Part shown: positions 1 through 10,129 of the stretch, piece by piece
Position numbering within the stretch: the stretch's first letter is position 1
Layout: every line of letters starts with the position of its first letter
Source: Serripes groenlandicus
Lineage: Eukaryota > Mollusca > Bivalvia > Cardiida > Cardiidae
Direction: 5' to 3'
DNA length: 64,000 nucleotides
NCBI GenBank assembly: GCA_031761405.1
Contig: JASEVX010000001.1
Location: 196,371,706-196,435,705, forward strand
Notes under the pieces: model-generated
Database searches by the model: none
What the model was told of the DNA's origin: nothing
Seen by the model: the letters and a program-made list of their open reading frames with translations, nothing else
Translations under genes and position numbers: made by a program

Positions 1-295
1 TTAGGTACGGCAGAATGTGTGTTAAATTTCCACATTTCCAAATTTCCACCCTGACTGTGTCATCCTGACCTAGATGAAAGGTAAACAAAGCTGAAGTTTT
101 CTTATGTATGGCACTATCTTTTGACCTGTTGATAAATAAATATGACCAAATATGGTTATTAAACAGTCATATACTACAAATATAGCTGGAAAATGTGGAA
201 AATGTGGGATTGGTTGGTAAATGTTTGTTCAATATTTTCACACACACAATATCCTATCAGTGAATTAATAGTCAATCAATCAATCAGTGCATTAT

Positions 296-1227
296 TTATA
301 TATAACTATGGTCAATGAGATGGGCTAAGCCATTGTAATACATATGTGCAGATCCCAGCTCACCCAAACACCTTGCTTTTACTGAAAGTGCAAACCTATT
401 TTTCAAGTTTGACTTGTTACATGGAAACATTGTCTTAGTGAATGGGGTTATATAAACCTGTCTCTTCATATAATTAGCAAGATGTCTCAAGTCTTTTAAG
501 CTAATAACAGTGTTCTCCTGACATTTATTTACACCTTTATGACCTTTACTGTCACCGTCACCCAGTAAAATGTGTTAAATTTAGATCCTGAGATATTTGG
601 CGCGCAGCCTTTTCATTCAATTGGTCTTCCTGCCCAATCGGTGTTTCGCCCGTTATGTTTGCCGAGCAATAGCCTGCATGATTAGGGCAGGAAACTTTTC
701 CCCCTTTGTTTCGCAACTGTGAAGCCCTTACACATGATTTACTTGCTATGTGAACCCCAATTTCAACTTCTTCATATAAATTATAGTATATACCAATATA
801 TGTACATTTTTCACATTTAAGCCGTTCGGGCCAGACTAGACCCCACTTTAGGGAATTAGCACTGTCAAAAACCAGAATACCATTACAATGTATGCTCAAC
901 TGTGCATGTATCTTTATTTCAGAGTTAAACATCAGTTGCACCTTAGCTGGACAGTACAGTTTATTTGTGTATGAGTTGGGGTGATATGTATTGTTGCGGG
1001 CAACACGCAACTCATCGATAATACCAGCCACTTTCCCAGATGGCCGCAAGGGATGTACATTTGTTTCCGAACCATCAACATCAAGAAAGGTGAATATACC
1101 CAAATGTCTATTTGTTTAACATACTTTGTTTGTACTTTTCTATACTAAAACCATGTTGTTGACCCCTATCTAAACCTGGCACACGTTTCTGAAAGCCAAT
1201 TGACTTGCAGTGCCTATTACGGGCCAT
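296..1227 (-). pseudogene. Mutator-like (DGDS) transposase, frameshifted and truncated
   Basis: Reading leftwards from an ATG at 1227 in good Kozak context (AAGATGGCC), the first frame gives MARNRHCKSIGFQKR and a basic stretch, then meets a TAG at 1110-1108. A second frame (1103 to 558) carries a Cys-pair segment, RLKCEKCTY, followed by a CPNHAGYCSAN segment. A third frame continues with DGDSKGHKGV, then RHLANYMKR and LKNRFALSVKARC, and stops at 296. This order (CxxC ribbon, GxCSAN, DGDS, KNRFA..KARC) is what I know from the Mutator-like transposase domain proteins that are common in molluscs. The intact enzyme would cut and join transposon DNA in the nucleus. There are at least two frameshifts (near 1105 and 560), a probable internal deletion near 770, and the C-terminal part is missing. 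The copy is not functional. I saw no terminal repeats around it. Confidence 0.72.
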
Positions 1228-1285
1228 CTTTAACTCAATTTCCCTGTCAATTACAATACAAAAGCAACAGAACACAGCTAATATA

Positions 1286-2886
1286 ACAAGAGGGCCATGA
1301 TGGCCCTTGAATCGCTCACCTGATTTTTTATTTTTTTTTCACTTTAGCTATATAAGCCTCGCCCCCTGGCAGCCATAGTTTCCGACCAATCAACTTGGCT
1401 TGAAGGAATCTGATAGAGGGTCACCCTAGGAACATTTCTACAAAATTATTTGAAAATCGGCCAGATACTTTTGGAGGAGAAGATTTTTTGAAGTTTTCAC
1501 TATAGCCATATAATGCAAAATAGCCCTGCCTACTGGCGGCCATGTTTTTTGACCATTCAACATGGCTTGAAGGAATCTGAAAGTGGGTCATCCAAGGAAC
1601 ATTTCTACAAAATTATTTGAAAATCGGGCTGACACTTTTGGAGAAGAAGATTTTTTAAGTTTGCACTATAGCCATATAAGGCAAAATAGCCCCGCCCCCC
1701 CCCCCCCCCCCCCCCCCCCTGGCGGCCATGTTTTTCGACCAATCAACATGGCTTGAAGGAATCTGATAGAGGGTCACCCAAGGAACATTTCTACAAAATC
1801 ATTTGAAAATCAGCCTGACACTTTCGGAGGAGAAGATTTTTTAAGTTTTCACTATAGCCATATAAGGCAAAATAGCCCCGCCCCCCTGGCGGCCGTGTTT
1901 TTTTACCAATCAACATGGCTTGAAGGAATCTGGTAGAGGGTCATCCAAGGAACATTTCTACAAAATTATTTGAAAATCTGCCTAACAGTTTGGGAGAAGA
2001 AGAATTTTGAAGTTTTTTTCGTTTCGTTGCCATGGAAACCAGAATTCTGCATGGATCCCTAAAATTTGAAGGAATTCTGGTGAGGTCATTAAGAGGATGC
2101 TTTCTGTGAAGTTTCATCCCAATTGACCGACTGGTTACTGAGGAGAAGATGTTGAAGATTTTTTAAGTTTTCACCTTTGGCCATATAAGGCAAAATAGGC
2201 CCCGCCCCCTGGCGGCCATGTTTTTCGACCAATCAACATTGCTTGAAGGAATCTGATAGAGGGTCACCCAAGGAACATTTCTACAAAATTATTTGAAAAT
2301 CGGCCTGACACTTATGGAGGAGAATTTTTTTTAAGTTTTCATTATAGCCATAAAAGGCAAAATAGCCCCGCCCCCTGGCGGCCATGTTTATTGACCAATC
2401 AACATGGCTTGAAGGAATCTGATAGAGGGTCACCCAAGGAACATTTCTACAAAATTATTTGAAAATCGGCCTTACACTTTCGGAGGAGAAGATTTTTTAA
2501 GTTTTCACTATAGCCATATAAGGCAAAATAGCCCCGCCCCCCCTGGCGGCCATGTTTTTCGACCAATCAACACGGCTTGAAGGAATCTGATAGAGGGTCA
2601 TCCAAGGAACATTTCTACAAAATTATTTGAAAATCTGCCAACCAATTCGGGAGAAGAAGAATTTTGAAGTTTTTTCGGTTTCGTTGCCATGGAAACCAGA
2701 ATTTTGCATGGATCCCAAAAATTTGAAGGAATTCTGGTGAGGTCATTGAGAGGATGCTTTCTGTGAAGTTTCATCCAAATTGACCCACTGGTTACTGAGG
2801 AGAAGAAGTTGACGCACGACGGACGACGGACGCCGGACAAAAGGCGATCACAATAACTCACCTTGAGCAAAGCTCAGGTGAGCTAA
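1286..2886 (+). mobile_element. Modular Helitron-like (HINE-type) element, full length
   Basis: The element opens with ACAAG plus a hairpin (AGGGCCATGATGGCCCT, 1291-1307) and a CTCACCTGA motif. It continues as seven modules of about 165 bp, each with CCCCTGGCGGCCATG, a CAACATGGCTTGAAGGA block and an AAGATTTTTTAAG block. Two longer tail modules (about 2010-2160 and 2665-2820) contain GTTTCGTTGCCATGG. The 3' end has GACGACGG repeats, then the hairpin 2857-2882 (CTCACC...GGTGAG), then CTAA followed by T. A 25-base C run lies at 1695-1719. Hairpin plus CTRR, an internal repeat array and subterminal inverted CTCACCTGA/TCAGGTGAG resemble non-autonomous Helitron-like elements. It has no coding capacity; the open frame on the minus strand at 2598-2870 is repeat-derived. 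Confidence 0.6.
2857..2886 (+). other. 3' terminal hairpin plus CTAA of the modular element
   Basis: CTCACCT and AGGTGAG form the outer stem; TGAGC/GCTCA forms the inner stem with an AAA loop. CTAA follows directly, and the next base is T. Equivalent ends lie at 17954-17985 and 23889-23920. Confidence 0.75.
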
Positions 2887-3598
2887 TAAAAATGTGTTAG
2901 GAAGTTATTTTATTGGAACCTACTTCCTAATACAACCCTCTTCAACCCCAGCTAGTCCCTTAATAAGTAAATATTTATGACATATACAGGCCACAAATGT
3001 GTGCAATAAGCAGACTGTTAAATTTCACTCATCAATGCAGTCACCGGTAAAGGTGTCAAAAAACCTTAATTATGTACCTGGCTGGCCAGTATTGGTATTA
3101 AATTGTTTGAAATATATAAATGCTTGTTTCCTAACAAAAAGTTTATTGAAAAACATCAAAAAGCATTTAGAACAGGATTTTGCTGAAAAAAAATCCTAGC
3201 AAATTTTACATTTTACTCCCTAAAAATTGATGTTTTCAAGCTATTTAGACTTCTCTGTTAGTGTTGCATGGTCCAAATCATGCATAAATATGAAGTTTGT
3301 TCATGTCTATAAACAATGGACACAGTTTAAACTTAATATATAACGCGTTTCTTATTTTTTTCATCTAAGACCTATATGATGCGCGATATCCCAAATTGGG
3401 CCAGACTCAAGCCGCAAAACCGAGGTTTCGGCCGGTATAGGAAAATTGAAATTTCTTTGAAAATAAATGCCTTACTGTCCTAACTTTAGCTTTTTTGCTC
3501 TCAATATAGATAACACTTTGAGAATAATCGCAAGAAACTCCTCCTTGGAGGCAAATATTTTGTCTTATAAACAAGTCAAAAATTAATGACCATAAATC
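2887..3598. other. AT-rich spacer, nothing recognised
   Basis: I see no coding frame of note, no splice-bounded exon and no repeat that recurs elsewhere in the window. The short open frame at 2999-3199 is low-complexity and is not supported. Confidence 0.4.
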
Positions 3599-3791
3599 TT
3601 AACCCTTTCCAACATACAACAAATCTGCAGCAGACGACTTTGAAATTGTCTAGGCAACAACACAGTGAATTCTTCTAAATGAAAGATCAATAATTGAATC
3701 GTTTTGAGCAATTTCTTCTTTTGTTGCCATTTTTTCAAAAAGCTGTCTGCTGCAGGGGTGTCAGAAAGCATCTATAAAAGGAAAGGGTTAA
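3599..3791. mobile_element. TTAACCC palindromic MITE (clear copy)
   Basis: TTAA at both ends (3599-3602 and 3788-3791) is followed inward by inverted CCCTTTCC/GGAAAGGG. Inside are inverted GCAGCAGACGACTTT/AAAGCTGTCTGCTGC arms. This is the family that recurs dozens of times in the window. TTAA target plus a CCCTTT terminus suggests a piggyBac-type MITE (inference). Confidence 0.75.
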
Positions 3792-3796
3792 ATCTT

Positions 3797-3853
3797 AATG
3801 GCCATGGCCATGGGTACTGTGTCAGTAAGTTAAACTGTACTGACAATGGCCAT
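3797..3853. repeat. Orphan unit of the 42-bp satellite
   Basis: This carries GGCCATGGGTACTGTGTCAG, GTAAGTTAAACTGTACTGAC and AATGGCCAT, the same unit as the array at 7065-8028. It is cut off from that array by the 3.2-kb insertion at 3854-7064. Confidence 0.8.
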
Positions 3854-4329
3854 CCCAAACCAAAAAGCGCAAGCTCAAATCGCAAGCATGCAGCAAGCTG
3901 ATAATGCAAGCTTGCCACAAGCTAGTAATTGGAACCTTGCGGCAAGCTTACAAGCTTGCGCAACCTTGCATAAATCCAACTGCAAGCTTGCTATTAAGCT
4001 TGTGCAAGCTATTTTGAAAGCTTGCGCAAGCTATTCTGCAAGCTTTTTGTGCAAGCTTGCGCAAGTTTCTTATTAGCAAACATAAACACAAGCTTGCAAA
4101 TAAGCTTCCGCAAGCTAAAGTCAAGCTTAAATGGCAAGCTTGCATCACATGCTTTGCTTGATCACTTAAATGAGAAAAAGACTATAAAATTGTAATACAA
4201 GTTATCTAACAAAAAATTAAATAAGAACATTACATCATCAGTGTCAACTTTAATTGAGAACAACATTACATAATCAAAGTTTTAACAATCAAATTAAAAC
4301 AAAAAATGTTTACAAATATATACAGAGAT

Positions 4330-4712
4330 TGTTTTATATATAAGGCAAAATAACCCCGCACCCCCTGGTGGCCATGATTTTCGACCAATCAACATGGCTT
4401 GAAGGTTCTGATAGTGGCTCACTTAAGGAACATTTCTACAAAATTATTTGAAAATCGGTCTGACACTTTCGGAGGAGAAGATTTTTTAAGTTTTCACTAT
4501 ATCCATATAAGGCAAAATAGCCCTGCCCCTGGCGGCCATGTTTTTCGACCAATCAACATGGCTTGAAGGAATCTGATAGAGGGTCATCAAAGGAACATTT
4601 CTACAAAAGTATTTGAAAATCTGCAAACCTGTTTAGGAAAAGAAGAATTTTAGTTGTTTTCGTTTCGTTGCCATGGAAACCAGAATTCTGCATGGATCCC
4701 AAAAATTTAATT
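4330..4712 (+). repeat. Fragment of the modular Helitron-like element
   Basis: Two modules (CCCCTGGTGGCCATG and CCCTGGCGGCCATG with the following AACATGGCTTGAAGG blocks) and the start of a GTTTCGTTGCCATGG tail. Neither terminus is present. Confidence 0.7.
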
Positions 4713-4872
4713 GAATAAATGGTTTAAAAAAATAAAAACACATTTCTATCACATTTAGTTTGAACTTTGCTCACACATTTCTATTACATTTAGTTTGAAT
4801 TTTGCTCACACATTTCACATTTTTCATAATAACAGTTCTCATCCTGTTCAATCAAAATAATATAGATACATT

Positions 4873-5115
4873 TCAATAAAACAGCTGATTATTGGATTGA
4901 TATCGTATTGACTTTGAAATTTGAAGTTCTTCATATTTACAGCACACAATATCTTTAAAATACCACTGATTTCCTGAATTACAACAGTCTGGCAGAAGTC
5001 CCTTTTGTAATACAACTTGATTCTCAAAGTCTTGTCCATCTTTCCTTGCCGGCCCAAGATATCTTGCTGGATCCATTATGCAAGTGCATGCAAACAATAG
5101 TGTACATAACATCAT
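4873..5115 (-). CDS. Candidate small cysteine-containing protein, coding exon
   Basis: An 80-residue frame starts with ATGATG directly after a good acceptor (GTTAATTTCCAG, intron end at 5116). The N-terminus MMLCTLLFACTCIM is short and hydrophobic and could be a weak signal peptide. Two CC pairs follow (LPDCCNSGNQW and KDIVCCKYEE). A matching donor lies at 5838-5833 (CAG|GTATGT), giving a 723-bp intron in the 5' UTR. I do not recognise the product. The whole unit sits inside the 3.2-kb transposon, so it may be captured host sequence or chance. Transcript data would decide. Confidence 0.3.
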   Translation of the reverse strand: MMLCTLLFACTCIMDPARYLGPARKDGQDFENQVVLQKGLLPDCCNSGNQWYFKDIVCCKYEELQISKSIRYQSNNQLFY

Positions 5116-5838
5116 CTGGAAATTAACAAAAAAAAATAAGTGTTAAATTTTGCTATTTATCAAAATACTTTCCCATTTGCAGACGACTTTTGAAAACATT
5201 GTGACAAAAAAAGAAATGGCTCATTATGATCAATTCCTCTTTTTGCCACAACTAATTAGACCTACTGTAAACATTTAGATTTTATCATGCACTACCCGAA
5301 AATGGATTTGTCAGAAATACTATGCAAGTTTAAGTGCAAGCACTCAGTTTCCGATTTAGAAAAACGTGTGAAAACATAAAAATATCAATTATTAAGAACA
5401 GATTCACGTTGAATTATATTTAATAGGTATTTTGCAACAAATAATCATATCTATTAGAATTACAAACCAAAAACTATGATCAATATTTAAGTTTTACGAT
5501 GATAGATTCTTTCCAGAAACACCGATTTTTGACGTTGCGAAAATATATCTTTTGAAGATTGATAAAGTATAAATTTCATGAGAAAGATAATATTTATTGC
5601 AATAGTTATATATAAAATAACACGTATTGTTTTGAGGTATTTATTGAGTTTATCGGACTTTGAAACCAACTCGTCACTGTGTTGACAAAAAAATAAACGG
5701 TCGCCCAATTCAAATCACGAACATAAACACACTAGAATTGCTATGTGTACGTCAATTTAAGACCAATTTCAAAAAATTATATATTAAAATAAAGTTTAGG
5801 TTATAAGGTTAAATTTGATATCATCGGGAAAAACATAC

Positions 5839-5930
5839 CTGGTAGTTATGATGTAATCACCGTCCGGCAAACTTCACGGAATCACAAGTCATTCAAATTT
5901 CTGAACAAATTGCATATTCTCATCTGATTG
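5839..5930 (-). promoter_or_regulatory. Possible non-coding first exon and core promoter for the 80-residue frame
   Basis: On the minus strand there is a GTTTATAAC TATA-like motif near 5955, a CCAATCAG near 5925, and then about 90 bases ending in ACCAG|GTATGTTTTT at 5839. The exon start is a guess. Short upstream ATGs are present. Confidence 0.22.
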
Positions 5931-7064
5931 GATGTCAATGAGACCGTTATAAACACACGGTCGTAAGCGTTACCCACTATAGTAACTGATACGAAAATAT
6001 CACCCTACCCAACATTTGTAGCAAGTAAAACTAAAAAACTATTGAAGATATGAAAATAACTAAAATATTTTCTGGAAGTTTAAACATTGTTCTGTTGCAA
6101 TAGATAACAATATTTGAATACACTACACTTTTTGATAATATTTTATCCTTATGAATAATGTCAGTCTATCAATTTTTGGAACAAAATTAATAAAATTCAG
6201 AAATCACAATATCTATGTCTTTTATAAACCAGTCATTATTCAAATTACATAGAAATTCCAGTTGTTCAATGTACTTCTAATTTTAGTTTTCGTACAGGGA
6301 GCATCCTTGAAAACCTTGGAGCTGTGACTTGAAATCTGCAGTTATTTGTTGAACACTTATTAAGTTAAACATTTCTCTGATACATGTTCGTACTGCAGAA
6401 ATAAGAGTGTGAACAATCTGAAAATCTCTCAATAAACATTTACGAACCAGAATGTTTGAATTATAAAAATATTAACATTTATATTGTGTTGCTAATTTTA
6501 ATATTCATCAATACATGTATTATTACACAAGTGTACAGTGTTTTTTCTGTCAACAAATAAATGGAAAAGTTTGATACTACTCTGTTCTCACCATAAATAT
6601 TTTTACATTTTTGTATTTTGCATGCTCTACAGTTTTGGGCATATAGTGATGCCTATATTAAGGCATTCAATTAAAAAAAAAAAAGTTTAACTGATATTCA
6701 GATTCTTTGTTTCGTGTCATTTAATTTGAATCCCAACATGTTGGGATAAAAATAAGCCATTTTGAAATAATGATTTTTGTAAACTTTTCCCATATTTTTG
6801 GATTTAGAATTTCTCTCTCCTTTCATCTGACCACTATCATAAAGATTTCTAAGTTTAATTCTAACAGAAACATTAAGCTTGCAAAAGACATGCAAGCAAA
6901 AAAGCTTGCATAACTATTGCAAGCTTGCAAAAGAATTGGTAAGCTTGTGCAAGCTTGCGACAAAAGTCCAAATATATTGGTAGGCTTGCGAATGCTTTCA
7001 GCATGCTTGCACCAAGCTGATATAGTCAATGTAAGCTTGCTGTAAGCATGCATTTTGGTTTGGG

Positions 7065-8028
7065 ATGGGTACTGTATCAGTAAGTTAAACTGTACTGACA
7101 ATGGCCATGGGTACTGTATTAGTAAGTTAAACTGTACTGACAATGGCCATGGGTACTGTATTAGTAAGTTAACCTGTACTGACAATGGCCATGGATACTG
7201 TATTAGTAAGTAAAACTGAACTGACAATGGCCATTGGTACTGTATTAGTAAGTTAAACTGTACTGATAATGGCCATTGGTACTGTATTAGTAAGTTAAAC
7301 TGTACTGACAATGGCCATGGGTACTGTATTAGTAAGTTAAACTGTACTGACAATGGCCATGGGTACTGTATTAGTAAGTTAAACTGAACTGACAATGGCC
7401 ATTGGTACTGTATTAGTAAGTTAAACTGTACTGATAATGGCCATTGGTACTGTATTAGTAAGTTAAACTGTACTGACAATGGGCATGGGTATTGTATTAG
7501 TAAGTTAAACTGTACTGACAATGGGCATGGGTACTGTATTAGTAAGTTAAACTGTACTGATAATGGCCATTGGTGCTGTATTAGTAAGATAAACTGTACA
7601 GACAATGGCCATGGGTACTGTATTAGTAAGTTAAACTGTACTGATAATGGCCATTGATACTGTATTAGTAAGTTAAACTGTACTGACAATGGGCATGGGT
7701 ACTGTATTAGTAAGTTAAACTGTACTGATTAGTAAGTTAAACTGTACTGGCAATGGGCATGGGTACTGTATTAGTAAGTTAAACTGTACTGATAATGGGC
7801 ATGGGTACTGTATTAGTAAGTTAAACTTTACTGACAATGGCCATGGGTACTGTATTAGTAAGTTAAACTGTACTGACAATGGTCATGGGTACTGATTAGT
7901 AAGTTAAACTTTACTGACAATGGGCATGGGTACTGTATTAGTAAGTTAAACTGTACTGATAATGGCCATTGCTACTGTATTAGTAAGTTAAACTGTACTG
8001 ACAATGGGCATGGGTACTGTATTAGTTA
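7065..8028. repeat. 42-bp minisatellite array
   Basis: The unit is GGCCATGGGTACTGTATTAG plus TAAGTTAAACTGTACTGACA AT, about 22 copies. Some copies have a GGGCATGGG variant. Because 42 is a multiple of three, the minus strand stays open for 288 codons repeating SVQFNLLIQYPWPL; this is an artefact of the period, not a gene. Confidence 0.9.
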
Positions 8029-8059
8029 AACAATTTGCCCATCTGTCCTAATGTTGTTG

Positions 8060-8232
8060 GATGTTGTCTAATGCAGATAAACCAAAATGTGTCTGCAAGT
8101 TGGAATGAATTAAATTGTTTGTGTTTTTTCCACAATGTTTTGAACTCTCTTCAATAATTATACTTTCATTTATAGAGATTTTCCATGTTTTTCCAAGTTG
8201 TCTGCTACGTTGTATCAGGGAGAGGTGTTAAG
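8060..8232. mobile_element. Partial TTAACCC-family MITE
   Basis: CACAATGTTTT, TTTATAGAGATTTTCCATG and GTTGTCTGCTACG, ending in GGTGTTAA. Only one arm is recognisable. Confidence 0.5.
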
Positions 8233-8384
8233 GAGCTAAAGGTTCCTTTAGTGAGAGACAGAAAATACAAAACGTATTAATATCCCATTTGAAGCCATTA
8301 TTTTATCATTTATCATTCACAGAAAATCCTCACATTACCACTTCTGTGTGCTGTCTGAACATGTCTATACATCTATAACATTTT

Positions 8385-9850
8385 GTGATTTGTAAGACAA
8401 GTACAACAGCAATGAGGCTAAAGGTCTATGTAACAAGTTAAATGTCTTTGATACAACATTTAGGTATATAAAACAAACTTAAAGTCTTTGAAACAGACTG
8501 AAGTTAATGTAACAAGTTAAATGTCTTTGATACAACATTTAGGTATATGAAACAAACTTAAAGTCTTTGGAACAGGCTGAAGTTAATGTAACAAGCTATA
8601 GGTCTTTGGAACAGGCTGAAGTTAATGTTACAAGCTATAGGTCTTTGGAACAGGGTGAAGTTAATGTTACAAGCTAAATGTCTTTGATACAGCCTTTAGG
8701 AATATGAAACAAGCAAAAGGTCTTTGGAACAGGCTGAAGTTAATGTTACAAGCTAAATGTCTTTGATACAACCCGTAAGAATATGAAACAAACGAAAAGT
8801 CTTTGGAACATGCTGAAGTTAATGTTACAAGCTAAATGTCTTTGATACAACCTGTAGGAATATAAAACAAGCTAAAGGTCTTTGGAACAGGCTGAAGTTA
8901 TTGTAACAAGCTATAGGTCTTTGGAACAGGCAGAAGTTAATGTTACAAGCTGAAAGTCTTTGGAACAGGGTGAAGTTAATGTTACAAGCTAAATGTTTTT
9001 GATACAGCCTTTAGGAATATGAAACAAGCTAAAGGTCTTTGGAACAGGCTGAAGTTATTGTAACAAGCTATAGGTCTTTGGAACAGGCAGAAGTTAATGT
9101 TACAAGCTGAAAGTCTTTGGAACAGGGTGAAGTTATGTTACAAGCTAAATGTCTTTGATACAGCCTTTAGGAATATGAAACAAGCTAAAGGTTTTTGGAA
9201 CAGGCTGAAGTTTTTGTTACAAGCTAAATGTCTTTGATACAACCTGTAGGAATATGGAACAAGCTAAAAGTCTTTGGAACAGGCTGAAGTTAATGTTACA
9301 AGCTAAATGTCTTTGATACAACCTGTAGGAATATGAAACAAGCGAAAAGTCTTTGGAACAGGCTGAAGTTAATGTAGCAATCTAAATGTCTTTGATACGT
9401 ACAACCTTTAGGTATATGAAACATGCTTTTAAGTCTTTGTAACAAGCTAAAAGTCTTTGTAACAAGCTAAAAGTAGTTGTAACAGCCTGTAGTTATATGT
9501 AACAAGCTAAACATCTTTGTGTCAGGATGGAGTTAATTTAACGAGCTAAATGTCTTTGATACAATCTTTATGTATTTGTAACAAGTTAAAAGTCCTTGTA
9601 ACAGCCTGTAGGTATATGTAACAGTCTTAAGGTCTTTGGAACATGCTAAAAGTGTATGTTTCACGCTAAAAGTCCTTGATACAACCTGTAGGTATATGTA
9701 ACAAGATAAAAGTCTTTGTAACAGCCTGTAGGTATATGTAACAAGATAAAAGTATTTGTAACAGGCTGGAGTTAATGTTTAAAGAAGCTAAATTTCTTTG
9801 ATACAACCTTTATGTATATGGATCAAGCTATACATGTAGGTCTTTATAAC
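8385..9850. repeat. 79-bp higher-order minisatellite made of 20-bp submotifs
   Basis: Four diverged 20-mers form the long unit: CAAGCTAAATGTCTTTGATA, CAACCTGTAGGAATATGAAA, CAAGCTAAAGGTCTTTGGAA and CAGGCTGAAGTTAATGTTA (19). The order breaks down after about 9400. Confidence 0.8.
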
Positions 9851-10129
9851 AGGCCGAACTTGTTACAAAGTCTGTCAGCTTTTATACGAAATTGAAGCTT
9901 GTTACAAACAAATCTTTGAGCTTGTTCAATTGACATTCAAAAGCTTTGCAGACTTTTTACTTGTTATGAATGAACCCTCTTTTATAGATTCTACATAACT
10001 AGGATTTCCAGATTGTTGCATACACTTTCTGCTTGTTTACACACATTTTCAGGTTTTTAGGAAAAACCTTTTAGCTGTTGTACATTGTGGAGTAATGAGA
10101 TACACACCGTTCTTTGTACTTACGTTTAA
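9851..10129. repeat. Degenerate antisense continuation of the 20-mer array
   Basis: GAACTTGTTACAAAGTC and GAAGCTTGTTACAAAC are reverse complements of the neighbouring CTTTGTAACAAGCT-type units. The array therefore appears to invert near 9850 and then fade out. Confidence 0.5.

Larger units (their letters stand above)
3854..7064. mobile_element. 3.2-kb transposon, TIR CCCAAACCAAAA, subterminal CAAGCTTGC arrays
   Basis: The left end is CCCAAACCAAAA and the right end is TTTTGGTTTGGG, a 12-bp inverted match. Both subterminal zones (3866-4150 and 6870-7050) are packed with CAAGCTTG palindromes. The flanks reconstitute an uninterrupted 42-bp satellite unit with a 2-bp AT duplication (3852-3853 and 7065-7066). 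A second family member lies at 54663-55647. The interior holds a fragment of the modular Helitron-like element (about 4330-4712), a partial TTAACCC MITE (5164-5262), a possible small gene (4873-5930) and AT-rich sequence with nothing else recognised. No transposase was seen. The superfamily is unassigned. Confidence 0.7.

Noticed and set aside
6823..7689. 288-codon minus-strand open frame
   Set aside because: It is a 14-residue repeat (SVQFNLLIQYPWPL type) created by a 42-bp satellite; the period is a multiple of three, so frames stay open by default.
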